NCBI GenBank assembly: GCA_013003395.1
Contig: JABDJC010000191.1
Coordinates: 1-39,473 of the forward strand
Direction of reading: 5' to 3'
Length of the DNA stretch: 39,473 bases
Source: Acidimicrobiia bacterium
GTDB taxonomy: Bacteria; Actinomycetota; Acidimicrobiia; Spongiisociales; UBA5794
In this document: piece after piece, positions 31,228 through 39,473 of the stretch
How the letters are laid out: every line of letters begins with the position of its first letter
Numbering within the stretch: position 1 is the stretch's first letter
Position numbers and translations under genes: made by a program
Notes under the pieces: generated by a model
The model's input: only the letters and a program-made list of their open reading frames with translations
What the model was told of the DNA's origin: nothing
The model's database searches: none

Positions 31228-32666
31228 TCGGAAACCGGAACCAGCAACATCGATGCGTCCAGACGACGCAAGAGGTGACCGGTGATGCCAGGTCGGAAGA
31301 ATTCGGCGGAGTCTGGCATCGCCAGCACCACGAGGCTGGCGACCGAGGCGAGTTCGGCCATGACCCGAACCGGATTACCGCGGCGCAGCTTGCGCCGTAC
31401 GCTCACGCCCTGAACCGCCGCCTCTTCTCGTAGCCACGCTACGGCCTGACGGGCCTCGTCGATCTCGTTCTCACTCACGACGAAAGGAGGAGGAACCACT
31501 GCAACGCCTTCCAGCGACGCACCGGCGGTGTGCGACAGGTCGATCGCTGCTCGCGCCGCAGCCTCGCCTGCACGTGTGCGACGTGCCGGAGCGAGAATCG
31601 CCGAATAGGGATGACTCCCGCGGGACACGAGGATGGGAACGCCGATGTCTGAATAGGTCCTCACCAGGCGGCTGACCTGGAGCCGTCCAACGATTTCCGA
31701 ACGCTTCGGACCAGGGACGACCACGACGCCAACGCTCTCGGCGGACGCCACTTTGCGTAGTGCGGTCGGCAGCGGCTCGTCGACAACTCGCACCAACACC
31801 TCGATGCCCTCGGCCCGCTCTTCGATCACTTTGACGGCTTCCCTCACCTCCTCGGCTTCGCTCTCGTCGCGGATCTGGAGTGGGTCGCGGTGGACCAGGA
31901 TCAGTGCTTCTGCTTGCGAGTTGCGGACAAAGCTCATGGCCTCTCGCGCCGGACCCTCGGCGTCGTCCAATCCCGACACGCCGACGGCAACGTTGCGGCC
32001 GAACCCGAGCGGGAATCGTGACTCGCCCGAGGTGAACGTTCTCACAACCCGCGAGAAGTCTGCCGCCGCTCCAACAATGGTCACGCGGTCCCCGGCCTCG
32101 AGTCTCGTAGCGCCGTGCGGGACGACGAGGCGTCCTTCTCGCAGAATCGCTGCCACGATCCACGTTTCAGAGTGCAGGTCTCGCAGGCGTTTTCCTCGCA
32201 CCGGCGAATCTGGCGTTATCCGAAACTCCATCGCTTCGGCTTTGCCGTCGGCGAATGCGGTCGACGCGACTCGGCGCGGCTCGAGCACCACTTCGATCGA
32301 ACGCGCCGCCAAGCTGTCGGGCGAGTAGACGGATATGTCTTCGGCTCGATAGTCAGGAAGTCGCTCGGGGTCAGCGGCTACTGCGGCGATGCGCAACAGC
32401 CCGGCTTCCCTGGCATGCCGTGCGGCCTCGAGGTTCACGTCGTCATCGTCGGTAGCGGCAATCAGCGCCTCGGCTTCTTTGAGACCTGCTCGTTCGAGTG
32501 TGAGACGGCTCGATCCGTCTCCCTGCATGGTCTCGACGTCGCGGATCGCACTGATGGCCGTGAGGTGTTCCTCGTCAGGGTCGACCACCACGAAGGTCCA
32601 GCGTTCGCCGAGACGACGCATCAACTCGCGCGAGGTACCACCCGCACCAACAACGATCGCCTTCAT
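31224..32666 (-). CDS. RCK (TrkA-N/TrkA-C) protein with C-terminal universal-stress domain
   Basis: A 480-aa soluble regulator. Residues 1-115 form a TrkA-N Rossmann domain (KAIVVGAGGTSRELMRRLGE, VVDPDEEHL, GDGSSRLTLERAG, ATDDDDVNLEAA). Residues of about 140-220 form a TrkA-C domain (EFRITPDSPVRGKRLRDL ... GDRVTIVGAAADF). The remainder looks like one or two UspA-like units ending HLLRRLDASMLLVPVSE. RCK domains gate K+ transporters in response to nucleotides. The ATG at 32666 has GGAGG 5 nt upstream; a longer reading adds five residues. An ATGA overlap with the antiporter implies that the two proteins work together. Confidence 0.88.
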   Translation of the reverse strand: MKAIVVGAGGTSRELMRRLGERWTFVVVDPDEEHLTAISAIRDVETMQGDGSSRLTLERAGLKEAEALIAATDDDDVNLEAARHAREAGLLRIAAVAADPERLPDYRAEDISVYSPDSLAARSIEVVLEPRRVASTAFADGKAEAMEFRITPDSPVRGKRLRDLHSETWIVAAILREGRLVVPHGATRLEAGDRVTIVGAAADFSRVVRTFTSGESRFPLGFGRNVAVGVSGLDDAEGPAREAMSFVRNSQAEALILVHRDPLQIRDESEAEEVREAVKVIEERAEGIEVLVRVVDEPLPTALRKVASAESVGVVVVPGPKRSEIVGRLQVSRLVRTYSDIGVPILVSRGSHPYSAILAPARRTRAGEAAARAAIDLSHTAGASLEGVAVVPPPFVVSENEIDEARQAVAWLREEAAVQGVSVRRKLRRGNPVRVMAELASVASLVVLAMPDSAEFFRPGITGHLLRRLDASMLLVPVSE

Positions 32667-32702
32667 GCGCACCTCCACCAACGGCTGAAACGAGTCCTTC
32701 GA

Positions 32703-35306
32703 TCACGTCTTGACATGATCGACTCCAAACACCTTGGCCAATTCTCTCCTACCTGACACCGCAAGCTTGCCATAGACCGAAGCAAGATGGTTGTCGACGG
32801 TCCTCACTGAAATGAACAATCGCTCGGCAATGCTCTTGGAACTCTCACCGATTGCGGCCAATTGCGCAATCTCCGATTCTCGTCCGGTCAGGATCTTGGC
32901 TCGAACATCGACCAAGATCGGCGGCAACGCCGCCCCATCGCATCGATCAAACAGTGCGACAGCTCGCGCCTCGAGCCTCCGGGCACGCTGTGGACTGGTC
33001 GCCGCCGTCAACGACGCCTGGCACAACACTTCGGCCGCCAACATGACGGCGCCGAACTGCTCGAACCCGTTGGCGATGAGCTCCAATCCTTCGGAGTCGT
33101 GTTCGGACAGTGTCTCCGCGTGCTCGAGTATGAGCGATAGATACGGACCTTCGACACCCTTTCCATGGTGGCGCAGCAATGGCAGCGCCAGCTCGGGGTG
33201 TCCGTAGCGAACCGCGTCATGCAGGCTCACGAGACCCCATGCCGTGTCAAGCCGAGCAAACGCACGGCCTGCGGACTCGACCGCAATCTCCGCGGCGGCC
33301 CATCGGTCCCCATTGCGTGCAGCCATCGCGGCTCGAGCTCGACCCGCAGCCAGGCCATCCGACGAGGTTGCCTCTTGGATGAGATGCTCGGCAGCCAGGA
33401 GATCCCCCGCCTTGACGGTCGCCAATGCCGCTCCCGCCAGCACCAAGGACGACATCGCGAGCGGATCGGCGATACGGACGGCCGCAGCCGTCTCTTCGAA
33501 CACTCGGCGCGCCGGACCGACCGCGCCGGACAGCAGAAGCAATTCTCCGAGGTTCTTTCCCCAATACGACACGTCCGGCAGAAGGCGTTTGCCGACGGCA
33601 TTCTCGTATCCCTCCCGTGCGAGCCGGATACCTTCGCCGAGGTCGATTCCGAGGCCAACCGCCGCAGCATGCATCGTCGCCACTCCCATCTCATCCAGAT
33701 GGAGCTCAGGGTGCTTGCCTGCGTTGAGCGTGACTCGCTCGGCATGCCTGAACGCAGCCCCAAATTGGCCCCGGGCGACCATGCACGAGTGTGCTACCCC
33801 GAGCGAGCGCCCGATGCTGACTTCCGATGCGGCGTCGTCACACAACACCGTGTCCGCCAGTTCCAGGGCTCTCGCTGTCTGGCCTCGCAGGCGGTGCATG
33901 GCTGCCCGAGCGGCCCGAGCCTCAGCCTTCCATCGTGGATCCGACAGATCGGCTTCGACGGCTTCGAGAAACTCGAGTGCCGCGTCCCACTGATGCATGA
34001 TCAAAAAGAGGTTGAAGCCTCTTGCGACCGCGGCCTCGCGCTTTTGCTCTTCCGTCGAAGCCAAGCCGTACGCACGCTGGAACCACGAATCGGCTGCCTC
34101 GCCATTTCCTTCGGCGAATTCGACTTCACCCAGTGCCACAGAGGCGGCAAAGGAGTGCTCAGGATCCGCGGCCATCGCCAACCTGCGGGCAAGTCCGAAG
34201 TCTCGACCGTGGAGCGCTCGCCTCGCAGCTTCCCTACCGGCTTCGGGATCAACAGCACAACCTGACTGGACCTTCCACGTGGCTACCCGTATCGAATCCG
34301 AATCGCGTCTCTTACCAAGAGTCGAGAGTTCCTCGGCCAGGCGGAGTCGCAAGGACCGGACTCGGCCGGCTGGAATGGTCGACCGTACTACCTCGGCGTA
34401 CACGGGATGTGCGCATCGAACGACGGTGCGGAGGACCTGACTTTCGACGGTGATGAGGCCATGCGTTTCGAGGTCGTTCACGGCTTCTTGACCGGCAATG
34501 CGGTTGACCACTTCGATTCCGATCGGCTCCGCCAGCGAGATCAGTTCAAGCGCCTCTCGGTCGGCCGCCGATATCCGTTTGAGCCGAGCCTCGACCACTT
34601 CGTTGAGTCGATTCGACAGATTCAGCGAGCCACGCAGGGTCCAGAGATTGTCCGCTCTGATCAGCGTTCCGGCGTCGTTGGCTGCAATCAACAACTCTCG
34701 GAGGAACATCGGATTCCCTGATGACAGCCGCAATATCGCTGCGCAGGAGATACGGTCGACCGGACCGTCGAGCACGTCTTCGATCAGCGCACGAGTTGCG
34801 CTCTCGGTGAGGGGTTCGATTTCGATTCGGTCAGCGATACGCTCTTTCCACAACATGGTGATCGGTTGCGGCACGGGTTCGTCATTACGAAGCGTCACGA
34901 CGACCTGAGCTTCCCCGGCCATCGCCATCTGCGTCAGGGTTTCAACCGATGCGTCGTCGAGCAGGTTCGCGTTGTCGACCCAGACGAGCAACTGTCGATC
35001 ACCTGCCTCCGATATCAGGCGTGTTCGAGCCTCGTTCATACCGATGATCATTGAGGCGCTCGACGACTCGGCGATCGAGAACACTCGTGCCAGCGCGCCC
35101 AACGGCACGTCGGAAGAAGCGCCCGTGGCAATCACTCGGTGAACGCACACGCGCTTCGGGCTGATCCCGGAGACAACATCTTCGACCAGCCGCGTCTTGC
35201 CGACACCCGCGGTACCGGCGACGATCACCGAGCGGCCTCTGGCCACGGCTCGGGCCAAAGTGTCCTTCTCGGCAGTTCGCCCGGTGAGAGGCCAGTCTGT
35301 ATCCAT
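32703..35306 (-). CDS. Large ATP-binding LuxR-family (LAL/STAND) regulator
   Basis: An 867-aa transcription factor. The N-terminal AAA/STAND ATPase has Walker A AGTAGVGKTRL at residues 30-40 and Walker B LLVWVDNANLLDDASVETL near 108. The middle, about residues 350-790, is Ala-rich helical repeat resembling TPR (AFRHAERVTLNAG, LAREGYENAVGK and similar). The C-terminal LuxR helix-turn-helix is LTGRESEIAQLAAIG followed by IAERLFISVRTVDNHLASVY. Such proteins bind a ligand through the repeats and activate transcription. The ATG at 35306 has AGGA about 9 nt upstream. The stop is 36 nt before the RCK gene, so the antiporter operon may be read through from here. Confidence 0.9.
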   Translation of the reverse strand: MDTDWPLTGRTAEKDTLARAVARGRSVIVAGTAGVGKTRLVEDVVSGISPKRVCVHRVIATGASSDVPLGALARVFSIAESSSASMIIGMNEARTRLISEAGDRQLLVWVDNANLLDDASVETLTQMAMAGEAQVVVTLRNDEPVPQPITMLWKERIADRIEIEPLTESATRALIEDVLDGPVDRISCAAILRLSSGNPMFLRELLIAANDAGTLIRADNLWTLRGSLNLSNRLNEVVEARLKRISAADREALELISLAEPIGIEVVNRIAGQEAVNDLETHGLITVESQVLRTVVRCAHPVYAEVVRSTIPAGRVRSLRLRLAEELSTLGKRRDSDSIRVATWKVQSGCAVDPEAGREAARRALHGRDFGLARRLAMAADPEHSFAASVALGEVEFAEGNGEAADSWFQRAYGLASTEEQKREAAVARGFNLFLIMHQWDAALEFLEAVEADLSDPRWKAEARAARAAMHRLRGQTARALELADTVLCDDAASEVSIGRSLGVAHSCMVARGQFGAAFRHAERVTLNAGKHPELHLDEMGVATMHAAAVGLGIDLGEGIRLAREGYENAVGKRLLPDVSYWGKNLGELLLLSGAVGPARRVFEETAAAVRIADPLAMSSLVLAGAALATVKAGDLLAAEHLIQEATSSDGLAAGRARAAMAARNGDRWAAAEIAVESAGRAFARLDTAWGLVSLHDAVRYGHPELALPLLRHHGKGVEGPYLSLILEHAETLSEHDSEGLELIANGFEQFGAVMLAAEVLCQASLTAATSPQRARRLEARAVALFDRCDGAALPPILVDVRAKILTGRESEIAQLAAIGESSKSIAERLFISVRTVDNHLASVYGKLAVSGRRELAKVFGVDHVKT

Positions 35307-35327
35307 CGCAGACCATCCTGATATTGG

Positions 35328-35397
35328 GATTACTCAGAAGACGAGGGTAGCTGGCCGGTGCCTGCGCGTCACCTACTTATGAGTAATCGACTACTCA
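35328..35397. promoter_or_regulatory. Operator-like TACTCA half-sites upstream of the LAL regulator
   Basis: GATTACTCA (35328-35336) and TGAGTAATC (35380-35388) are a perfect 9-nt inverted pair. The second copy abuts GACTACTCA (35389-35397), giving the 18-nt palindrome TGAGTA-ATCGAC-TACTCA at 35380-35397. A degenerate TACTTA overlaps at 35374-35379. The sites lie 22-91 nt upstream of the regulator gene, where an autoregulatory LuxR-type protein could bind. Apart from these sites, the stretch 35307-35567 holds only a doubtful short reading frame. Confidence 0.55.
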
Positions 35398-35571
35398 CGA
35401 CAAGTGGCGCACCAACACAGATACTTGTCCCAAGGAGCCGTGCTTGATGTCCGTCTGCCTCGACATGACCTCGTAGCACCTCGGCTCCATATCGTGCATG
35501 CCTATGGGGGGAAGGTTCCGAAAGGAGCCAATTGCACGGCGTATGTGCGTCGATCCCCGATCGTCGCTCAT
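35395..35571 (-). CDS. Doubtful 58-aa open reading frame after the racemase gene
   Basis: Its ATG overlaps the racemase stop by 4 nt in the ATGA arrangement common in this genome, which is the only positive evidence. The product (MSDDRGSTHIRRAIGSF...) resembles nothing I know. It uses codons rare in the neighbours, such as ATA twice and several AGG and TTG. Its end runs into the operator-like sites. It may be a chance reading frame. Confidence 0.2.
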   Translation of the reverse strand: MSDDRGSTHIRRAIGSFRNLPPIGMHDMEPRCYEVMSRQTDIKHGSLGQVSVLVRHLS

Positions 35572-36713
35572 ACGCGTCTGAACACGATCCTCTGCTCGAT
35601 GAGCGCTGCGATTCGGCCGCCGTCGAAACCCCATGACTCGAGCGCAGCAACGGTGTGCTCGCCAGGCAGAGGGGGTGAACCGACGAGTTCCGGTCGGTCT
35701 GTCCCAAATCGCGGGGCCGGTGCCGGCTGGACCCCGCCGCGATCCTGCACGAAGGTCGACCGTGCGCTGAGATGCGGATCGGCTGCGACCTCATCGAGTC
35801 GGTTGACGGGCGCAACACACGCATCCGTCCCTTCGTATCGCTCCATCCAATACGAGCGGTCGTGTCGGCCGATGATTTCCGCGATATCGGCTCGTTGCGC
35901 AGCCCATCTGGCTCTGTCGAATTGCGGCCAATCTCCCGGTTCGAGATCCAGCCCTTCCACGAAGACTCGATAGAACTGCGGTTCGAGCGCTCCGACAGCG
36001 AAGAACTGTCCGTCGGCACATTCATAGGTCGTGTAGAAGTGGGCGGCGCCGTCGAGAAGGTTACTGTGTCGCTCGTCGCTGGAGACTCCTTGGTTGCGCA
36101 TCGAATGCGCCATCGCATGGAGTGCGGCAACGCCGTCAACCATGGCCGCGTCGACCACCTGGCCGTACCCTCGCAACGTCCGGCTCACCAGCGCAGCAAC
36201 CACACCGAACGCAAGAAACATGCCTCCTCCGCCAAAATCCGCAACGAGGTTGAGCGGTGGCATCGGAGGCCGGTCTTCATGGCCCAGGCTCCAGAGACCG
36301 CCGGCTCGAGCCAGGTAGGTGATGTCGTGACCGGCGGTTTCAGCCAGCGGTCCCTCTTGGCCCCATCCCGTCATCCGACCGTAGATCAGTTGAGGATTGC
36401 GGGTCATGCAAGGTTCTGGACCAATGCCAAGCCGTTCGCATACTCCTGGCCTGAATCCTTCGATGAAGACGTCGCTCGAGCCGACCAGGTCCAAGACCAC
36501 TGAAGCCGCTTCCGGGTGTTTCAGGTCGATGGCTACCGACTTCTTGCCTCGGTTCAGCACATCGAGACTTGGGTCTCCAGGGACCGGGTTGACTGGCGTC
36601 GGCCGTTCGAGCCGAATCACGTCGGCTCCCATGTCGGCGAGCATCATCCCGCAGAACGGACCTGGCCCGAGCGAGGCCAGCTCCACCACTCTGATGCCTC
36701 GTAGTGGACCCAA
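35568..36713 (-). CDS. Alpha-methylacyl-CoA racemase (CaiB/BaiF family)
   Basis: Epimerises 2-methylacyl-CoA esters so that branched chains can enter beta-oxidation. The 381-aa protein shows LGPGPFCGMMLADMGADVIR, and the racemase triad is intact: His129 in AGHDITYLARAGG, Asp159 in PPLNLVADFGGGG and Glu244 in AVGALEPQFY, matching His126/Asp156/Glu241 of the mycobacterial enzyme. These residues favour racemase over CoA-transferase. The start is TTG 36713, with GGGAGG 5 nt upstream, because the family begins M-G-P-L-x-G. A 65-nt gap separates it from sbcC. Confidence 0.93.
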   Translation of the reverse strand: MGPLRGIRVVELASLGPGPFCGMMLADMGADVIRLERPTPVNPVPGDPSLDVLNRGKKSVAIDLKHPEAASVVLDLVGSSDVFIEGFRPGVCERLGIGPEPCMTRNPQLIYGRMTGWGQEGPLAETAGHDITYLARAGGLWSLGHEDRPPMPPLNLVADFGGGGMFLAFGVVAALVSRTLRGYGQVVDAAMVDGVAALHAMAHSMRNQGVSSDERHSNLLDGAAHFYTTYECADGQFFAVGALEPQFYRVFVEGLDLEPGDWPQFDRARWAAQRADIAEIIGRHDRSYWMERYEGTDACVAPVNRLDEVAADPHLSARSTFVQDRGGVQPAPAPRFGTDRPELVGSPPLPGEHTVAALESWGFDGGRIAALIEQRIVFRRV

Positions 36714-36778
36714 CGACGCCTCCCTTTGCTGCGAATCTAGACGGAGAAGCCGGTCTGAGTCCGGAACTCGACTGGCGG

Positions 36779-39283
36779 TCAGGCGCGAATGATTTGCGTG
36801 TTTCCGGTGACTGCATCTCGATCGAGTCGGATCAGGTCCTCGATGCGCTGGCGCATCTCGGGCACATGACTGACCACGGCGACGAAACGAGAGTCACTGG
36901 AGGCCACGAGTCGCTCGATGCCTTCCATTGCCAGATCGAGATGTTCCGGATCGAGGCTTCCGAATCCCTCATCCAGGAAGAAGGAATCGAGCCGACTCCC
37001 CTCGCGTGCCACCATTTCGGCCAGGGCGAGCGCCAGACCGAGCGACGCCAGGAAAGTCTCACCTCCGGACAAACTCTCCGCCGCCCGGACTGCGTCAGCG
37101 GCAGTGAGGTCGACGATCTGGAATGCGCCGTCCTCGCTGAACCGATATCGGCCTCCGGTGAGAGAGGCGAAGTGTTCGCTCCCGAGCTCGGCCAGTCTGG
37201 CCCGCTCATCGTCGAGGAGATACCTGACGAAGCGGGAGTCGGTGAGGTCGCCGGCGACTCGTGCGTACGCGGCGGCACGCACTTCAAGTGCCGCTCGTTC
37301 TGCGCGAACAGAATCGACCGCTTCAAGGCGAGCAGTCGCTTCTTGAATGTCGCGGTGGAGCACTGCTGCTTCCGCGGCAGTCCGGCTCATCTCGTCAGAG
37401 AAACTTCCGACGATCTCGCTTTCGGCAAACAAGTCTTTGAGAGATTCGGCAGCGACCGCCCGAGCTGCCGTTGCTTCCTCCGCTGAAGCTCGTGCGGCGG
37501 CGCGCTGGTCGCCCCACTGTCCTCGAACTTCGTCCAGCGCCTTGCCCAGCCGCTCGGGATCGGTTCCAACCGTCAATGAGTCCATTCCAAGTCGCGTCGC
37601 CAGCTCGACGACTCGGACCCGCAAGGAGTCGAGCTGCTCTTTTGCTTCTGCGGAAGCCAGCTGCGACTCGGTGATCTCCTTTCGGGCGGCCTCGAGCACC
37701 TCACGCGCCTTGCGCTCCGAATCGACCCGCCGCTTCAACTCGGCTCTACGACGATCGAGTTCAGCAGCGATCTCTTCAGTACCGAGCAGCTCTGCGATTT
37801 CAGAGGCGGCTGTGGCAATCTCAGTCGTCACCGCCTTGACCTTCTCAACCGCTGCTGCGTGGTCAGCGACCGCCTGTGCCGCCACGGCGCGCGCTCGCTC
37901 CACGCCCTCTGCGGCGGCAGCGACACTCGCCAGCGCGTTGTTGAGCAGCTCCCTCGATGCCACCAGCGCCTCAGTCGCGCCGGCTGCCGCCTGTTCTGCT
38001 GATTGAATATTTGGCGACTGGATCGATGGCGGCAGCTCGAGGACTGACTGTCGACACACCGGACAATCCTCGCCCTTTTCGAGATCTGCCGCGAGTGTGG
38101 CTGCCATCTCTGCGTGCCGAGCATCATGCAGTGCACGCGCCGCAACGTCGTGTGCCTCTTGTGCCGACTCATTGCCTTCAGCAGCCGCTCGCTTTCGTGC
38201 CAGCGCCTTCTCGTGTTGAGCCTCGGCGTCGACCACCTCGGCCTTTGCCTTTTCCAATCGCTGCTGTGCGGTCGCCGTGGCGTCGTCGGCGTCGTCGAGA
38301 GCTGCCTTCTTGGCGTCGTGGACAGCCATCAACTCTGCTGCGGCCTCCAACGTGGAGCGCTCGACGTCCAGCGGGGGCTCTGCCTCCAACAGCTCGGCGA
38401 GGTCCTTCTCAGCCGCCACCACCTTGTCTTGGAGCCCTGCCATCTTGGTTTCGACCGTGCCTGCGAGGTCCAACATCGTGGCGGTGGTCGCTGCGTCGGG
38501 CAGTCTCGCTGCCAATGCGTCTAGCTCGCTCAGCCGTTCGGCAAACCGCTTGATAGACGCTTCGGAGGCGTCGATTGCCGACTCGAGGTCGGCGATCCTC
38601 GGCTGGACCTTCTGGAGAAGTTCGAGACGCTTGTCGAGCGTCGCAAGCCGCGTACGGTTGTTTTCCAATCGCTCAGCTTGGCGGTCCGTGTCCTCCAGGC
38701 GGATCGTGAGTCGCTCGATGTCCATGGTGGTCTTCGCAACGGTGTCCTTGGCTGCTTGGCGCATGGCATCGATTCGGTCGTGACCGAAGACTCCCTTCAA
38801 GACCTTGTCCCGCTCGGCAGGACCTGCTTCGAGGAATTCCGCAAAGCGACCCTGAGCCAGCAACACCGACTTCGTGAACGCATCGAAGTCCAGGCCAAGC
38901 GTTTGGACGATCTGCTTGTCGACGTTGGTCTTCATCGTGATCTTGTCGACAGGTTCGCCGTCATCGTCGGCCCCGAGTCGGTACAGGGCATGTTGGCTCT
39001 GACCCTGTCGGCGGATGGCGCGTGTCACCTCCCAGATCTCGCCACCAGAGACGAATCGCAGCGACACTGCGGCACCGTCGGCACGCTGGTGGATCAGCGC
39101 AGAAGTCCCCTTGACGCCGGAAACTCGGCCGTACAGTGCGAACGAGATCGCATCGAGGATGGAAGACTTTCCACTACCGATCGGTCCGACGATCCCGACC
39201 AGCCGTCGACCACGGAAGTCGAACACTGCGTCTTTCCCCCGGTAGCTCTTGAAGTCTCGCAACCTGAGTTCAAGCGGTCGCAC
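36779..39283 (-). CDS. sbcC: SbcC (Rad50-like) ATPase of the SbcCD nuclease
   Basis: SMC-like ATPase that works with SbcD to cut hairpins and process double-strand breaks. The 834-aa protein begins with GTG: RPLELRLRDFKSYRG, then the Walker A GPIGSGKSS. Long Ala/Glu-rich coiled coils flank a zinc hook EKGEDCPVCRQSV. The C-terminal lobe has the signature ESLSGGETFLASLGLALALA, Walker B SFFLDEGFGSLDPEHL and VVSHVPEMRQRI. The GTG at 39283 overlaps the sbcD end by 14 nt; an upstream in-frame start inside sbcD is rejected. The length is shorter than E. coli SbcC but normal for Actinomycetota. Confidence 0.95.
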   Translation of the reverse strand: MRPLELRLRDFKSYRGKDAVFDFRGRRLVGIVGPIGSGKSSILDAISFALYGRVSGVKGTSALIHQRADGAAVSLRFVSGGEIWEVTRAIRRQGQSQHALYRLGADDDGEPVDKITMKTNVDKQIVQTLGLDFDAFTKSVLLAQGRFAEFLEAGPAERDKVLKGVFGHDRIDAMRQAAKDTVAKTTMDIERLTIRLEDTDRQAERLENNRTRLATLDKRLELLQKVQPRIADLESAIDASEASIKRFAERLSELDALAARLPDAATTATMLDLAGTVETKMAGLQDKVVAAEKDLAELLEAEPPLDVERSTLEAAAELMAVHDAKKAALDDADDATATAQQRLEKAKAEVVDAEAQHEKALARKRAAAEGNESAQEAHDVAARALHDARHAEMAATLAADLEKGEDCPVCRQSVLELPPSIQSPNIQSAEQAAAGATEALVASRELLNNALASVAAAAEGVERARAVAAQAVADHAAAVEKVKAVTTEIATAASEIAELLGTEEIAAELDRRRAELKRRVDSERKAREVLEAARKEITESQLASAEAKEQLDSLRVRVVELATRLGMDSLTVGTDPERLGKALDEVRGQWGDQRAAARASAEEATAARAVAAESLKDLFAESEIVGSFSDEMSRTAAEAAVLHRDIQEATARLEAVDSVRAERAALEVRAAAYARVAGDLTDSRFVRYLLDDERARLAELGSEHFASLTGGRYRFSEDGAFQIVDLTAADAVRAAESLSGGETFLASLGLALALAEMVAREGSRLDSFFLDEGFGSLDPEHLDLAMEGIERLVASSDSRFVAVVSHVPEMRQRIEDLIRLDRDAVTGNTQIIRA

Positions 39284-39473
39284 TGGTCGCCTCTTCCATG
39301 ACGTCGAGAAATGCCGCTCGCAGCTCGGCCGGCAGTGCAACGCCCTCTCGATCGAGGTAGTAGTCGGCATATACCTCGTCCAATGACCTGTCGGTGGACA
39401 TGATCGGCGCCGTCTCTGCCCTTGGATAATCTGCAGCGACCTTCACGAGATGTTCGAACTCATCAGCGGCGCG
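39270..39473 (-). CDS. sbcD: SbcD (Mre11-like) nuclease, C-terminal end (cut by window edge)
   Basis: Only the last 67 codons are present. The frame is open to the edge and reads ...STDRSLDEVYADYYLDREG and VALPAELRAAFLDVMEEA, which fits the C-terminal capping region of SbcD/Mre11. The assignment rests mainly on its 14-nt overlap with sbcC, the usual sbcD-sbcC order. The metallophosphoesterase motifs are outside the window. Confidence 0.82.
   Translation of the reverse strand, partial: RAADEFEHLVKVAADYPRAETAPIMSTDRSLDEVYADYYLDREGVALPAELRAAFLDVMEEATSATA

Noticed and set aside
32701-32720. Inverted repeat over the stop codon of the LAL regulator gene as a terminator
   Set aside because: Five outer pairs plus three inner pairs with a mismatch and a 2-nt loop; mostly coding sequence and no T-run, too weak to call.

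Overview
The window is high-GC, gene-dense bacterial chromosome with many 4-nt start/stop overlaps, GTG/TTG starts and promoter -10 boxes lying 6-7 nt in front of start codons. Several features point to Actinomycetota: the block coaD - SepIVA-like coiled-coil gene - DUF177 - rpmF - plsX - rnc - mutM - acyP - smc, a tandem AdnA/AdnB helicase-nuclease pair, an InhA-like enoyl-ACP reductase, and a stand-alone RecB/Cas4-like nuclease resembling mycobacterial Rv2119. A deep lineage such as Acidimicrobiia is my guess; the sequence alone does not prove it. No rRNA, tRNA, CRISPR array, transposase or prophage gene was seen.

Layout. 1-8001 (minus): one compact housekeeping operon, recG, rsmD, coaD, SepIVA-like, DUF177, rpmF, plsX, rnc, mutM, acyP and smc (cut by the window edge). 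8069-8895 (plus): promoter, rpmB, a divergent cold-shock-domain gene, and a stand-alone Lrp/AsnC effector domain. 8905-17678: ddl, an orphan membrane histidine kinase, fabI, a 4-TM protein, a poly-gamma-glutamate-hydrolase-like protein, an acyl-CoA synthetase, a TrmA/RlmD-type RNA methyltransferase and an MFS transporter. 17759-18385: a PH-domain/SHOCT membrane protein.

18386-20260 is the unusual part. An ASCH-winged-helix gene (18970-19557) lies between two related non-coding elements, A (18435-18899) and B (19557-20160). Both begin with a 53-nt hairpin whose sequence is nearly the same but whose basal stem is built from different, still complementary bases. Both end with a small hairpin plus two TTTCGCGAC direct repeats 20-21 nt apart. 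The interiors differ and are packed with short hairpins, many with CGAA-type tetraloops; B also holds a 39-nt tandem repeat. I recognise no known family for this and consider it the best candidate for something undescribed.

20261-28476: the RecB/Cas4-like nuclease, glutamate dehydrogenase (opposite strand), then AdnA and AdnB. 28480-32666 (minus): an apparently translationally coupled operon of an RCK-Usp protein, a CPA2-type antiporter, a 57-residue FlgM-like protein, a DUF368 (PopT-type) lipid-carrier transporter and dtd, suggesting ion homeostasis linked to envelope lipid recycling. 32703-35306: a large STAND/LuxR (LAL-type) regulator with TACTCA half-sites upstream. 35568-39473: an alpha-methylacyl-CoA racemase and sbcC with the end of sbcD. 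Lipid metabolism and double-strand-break repair (RecG, AdnAB, SbcCD, RecB-like nuclease) are the two recurring themes.
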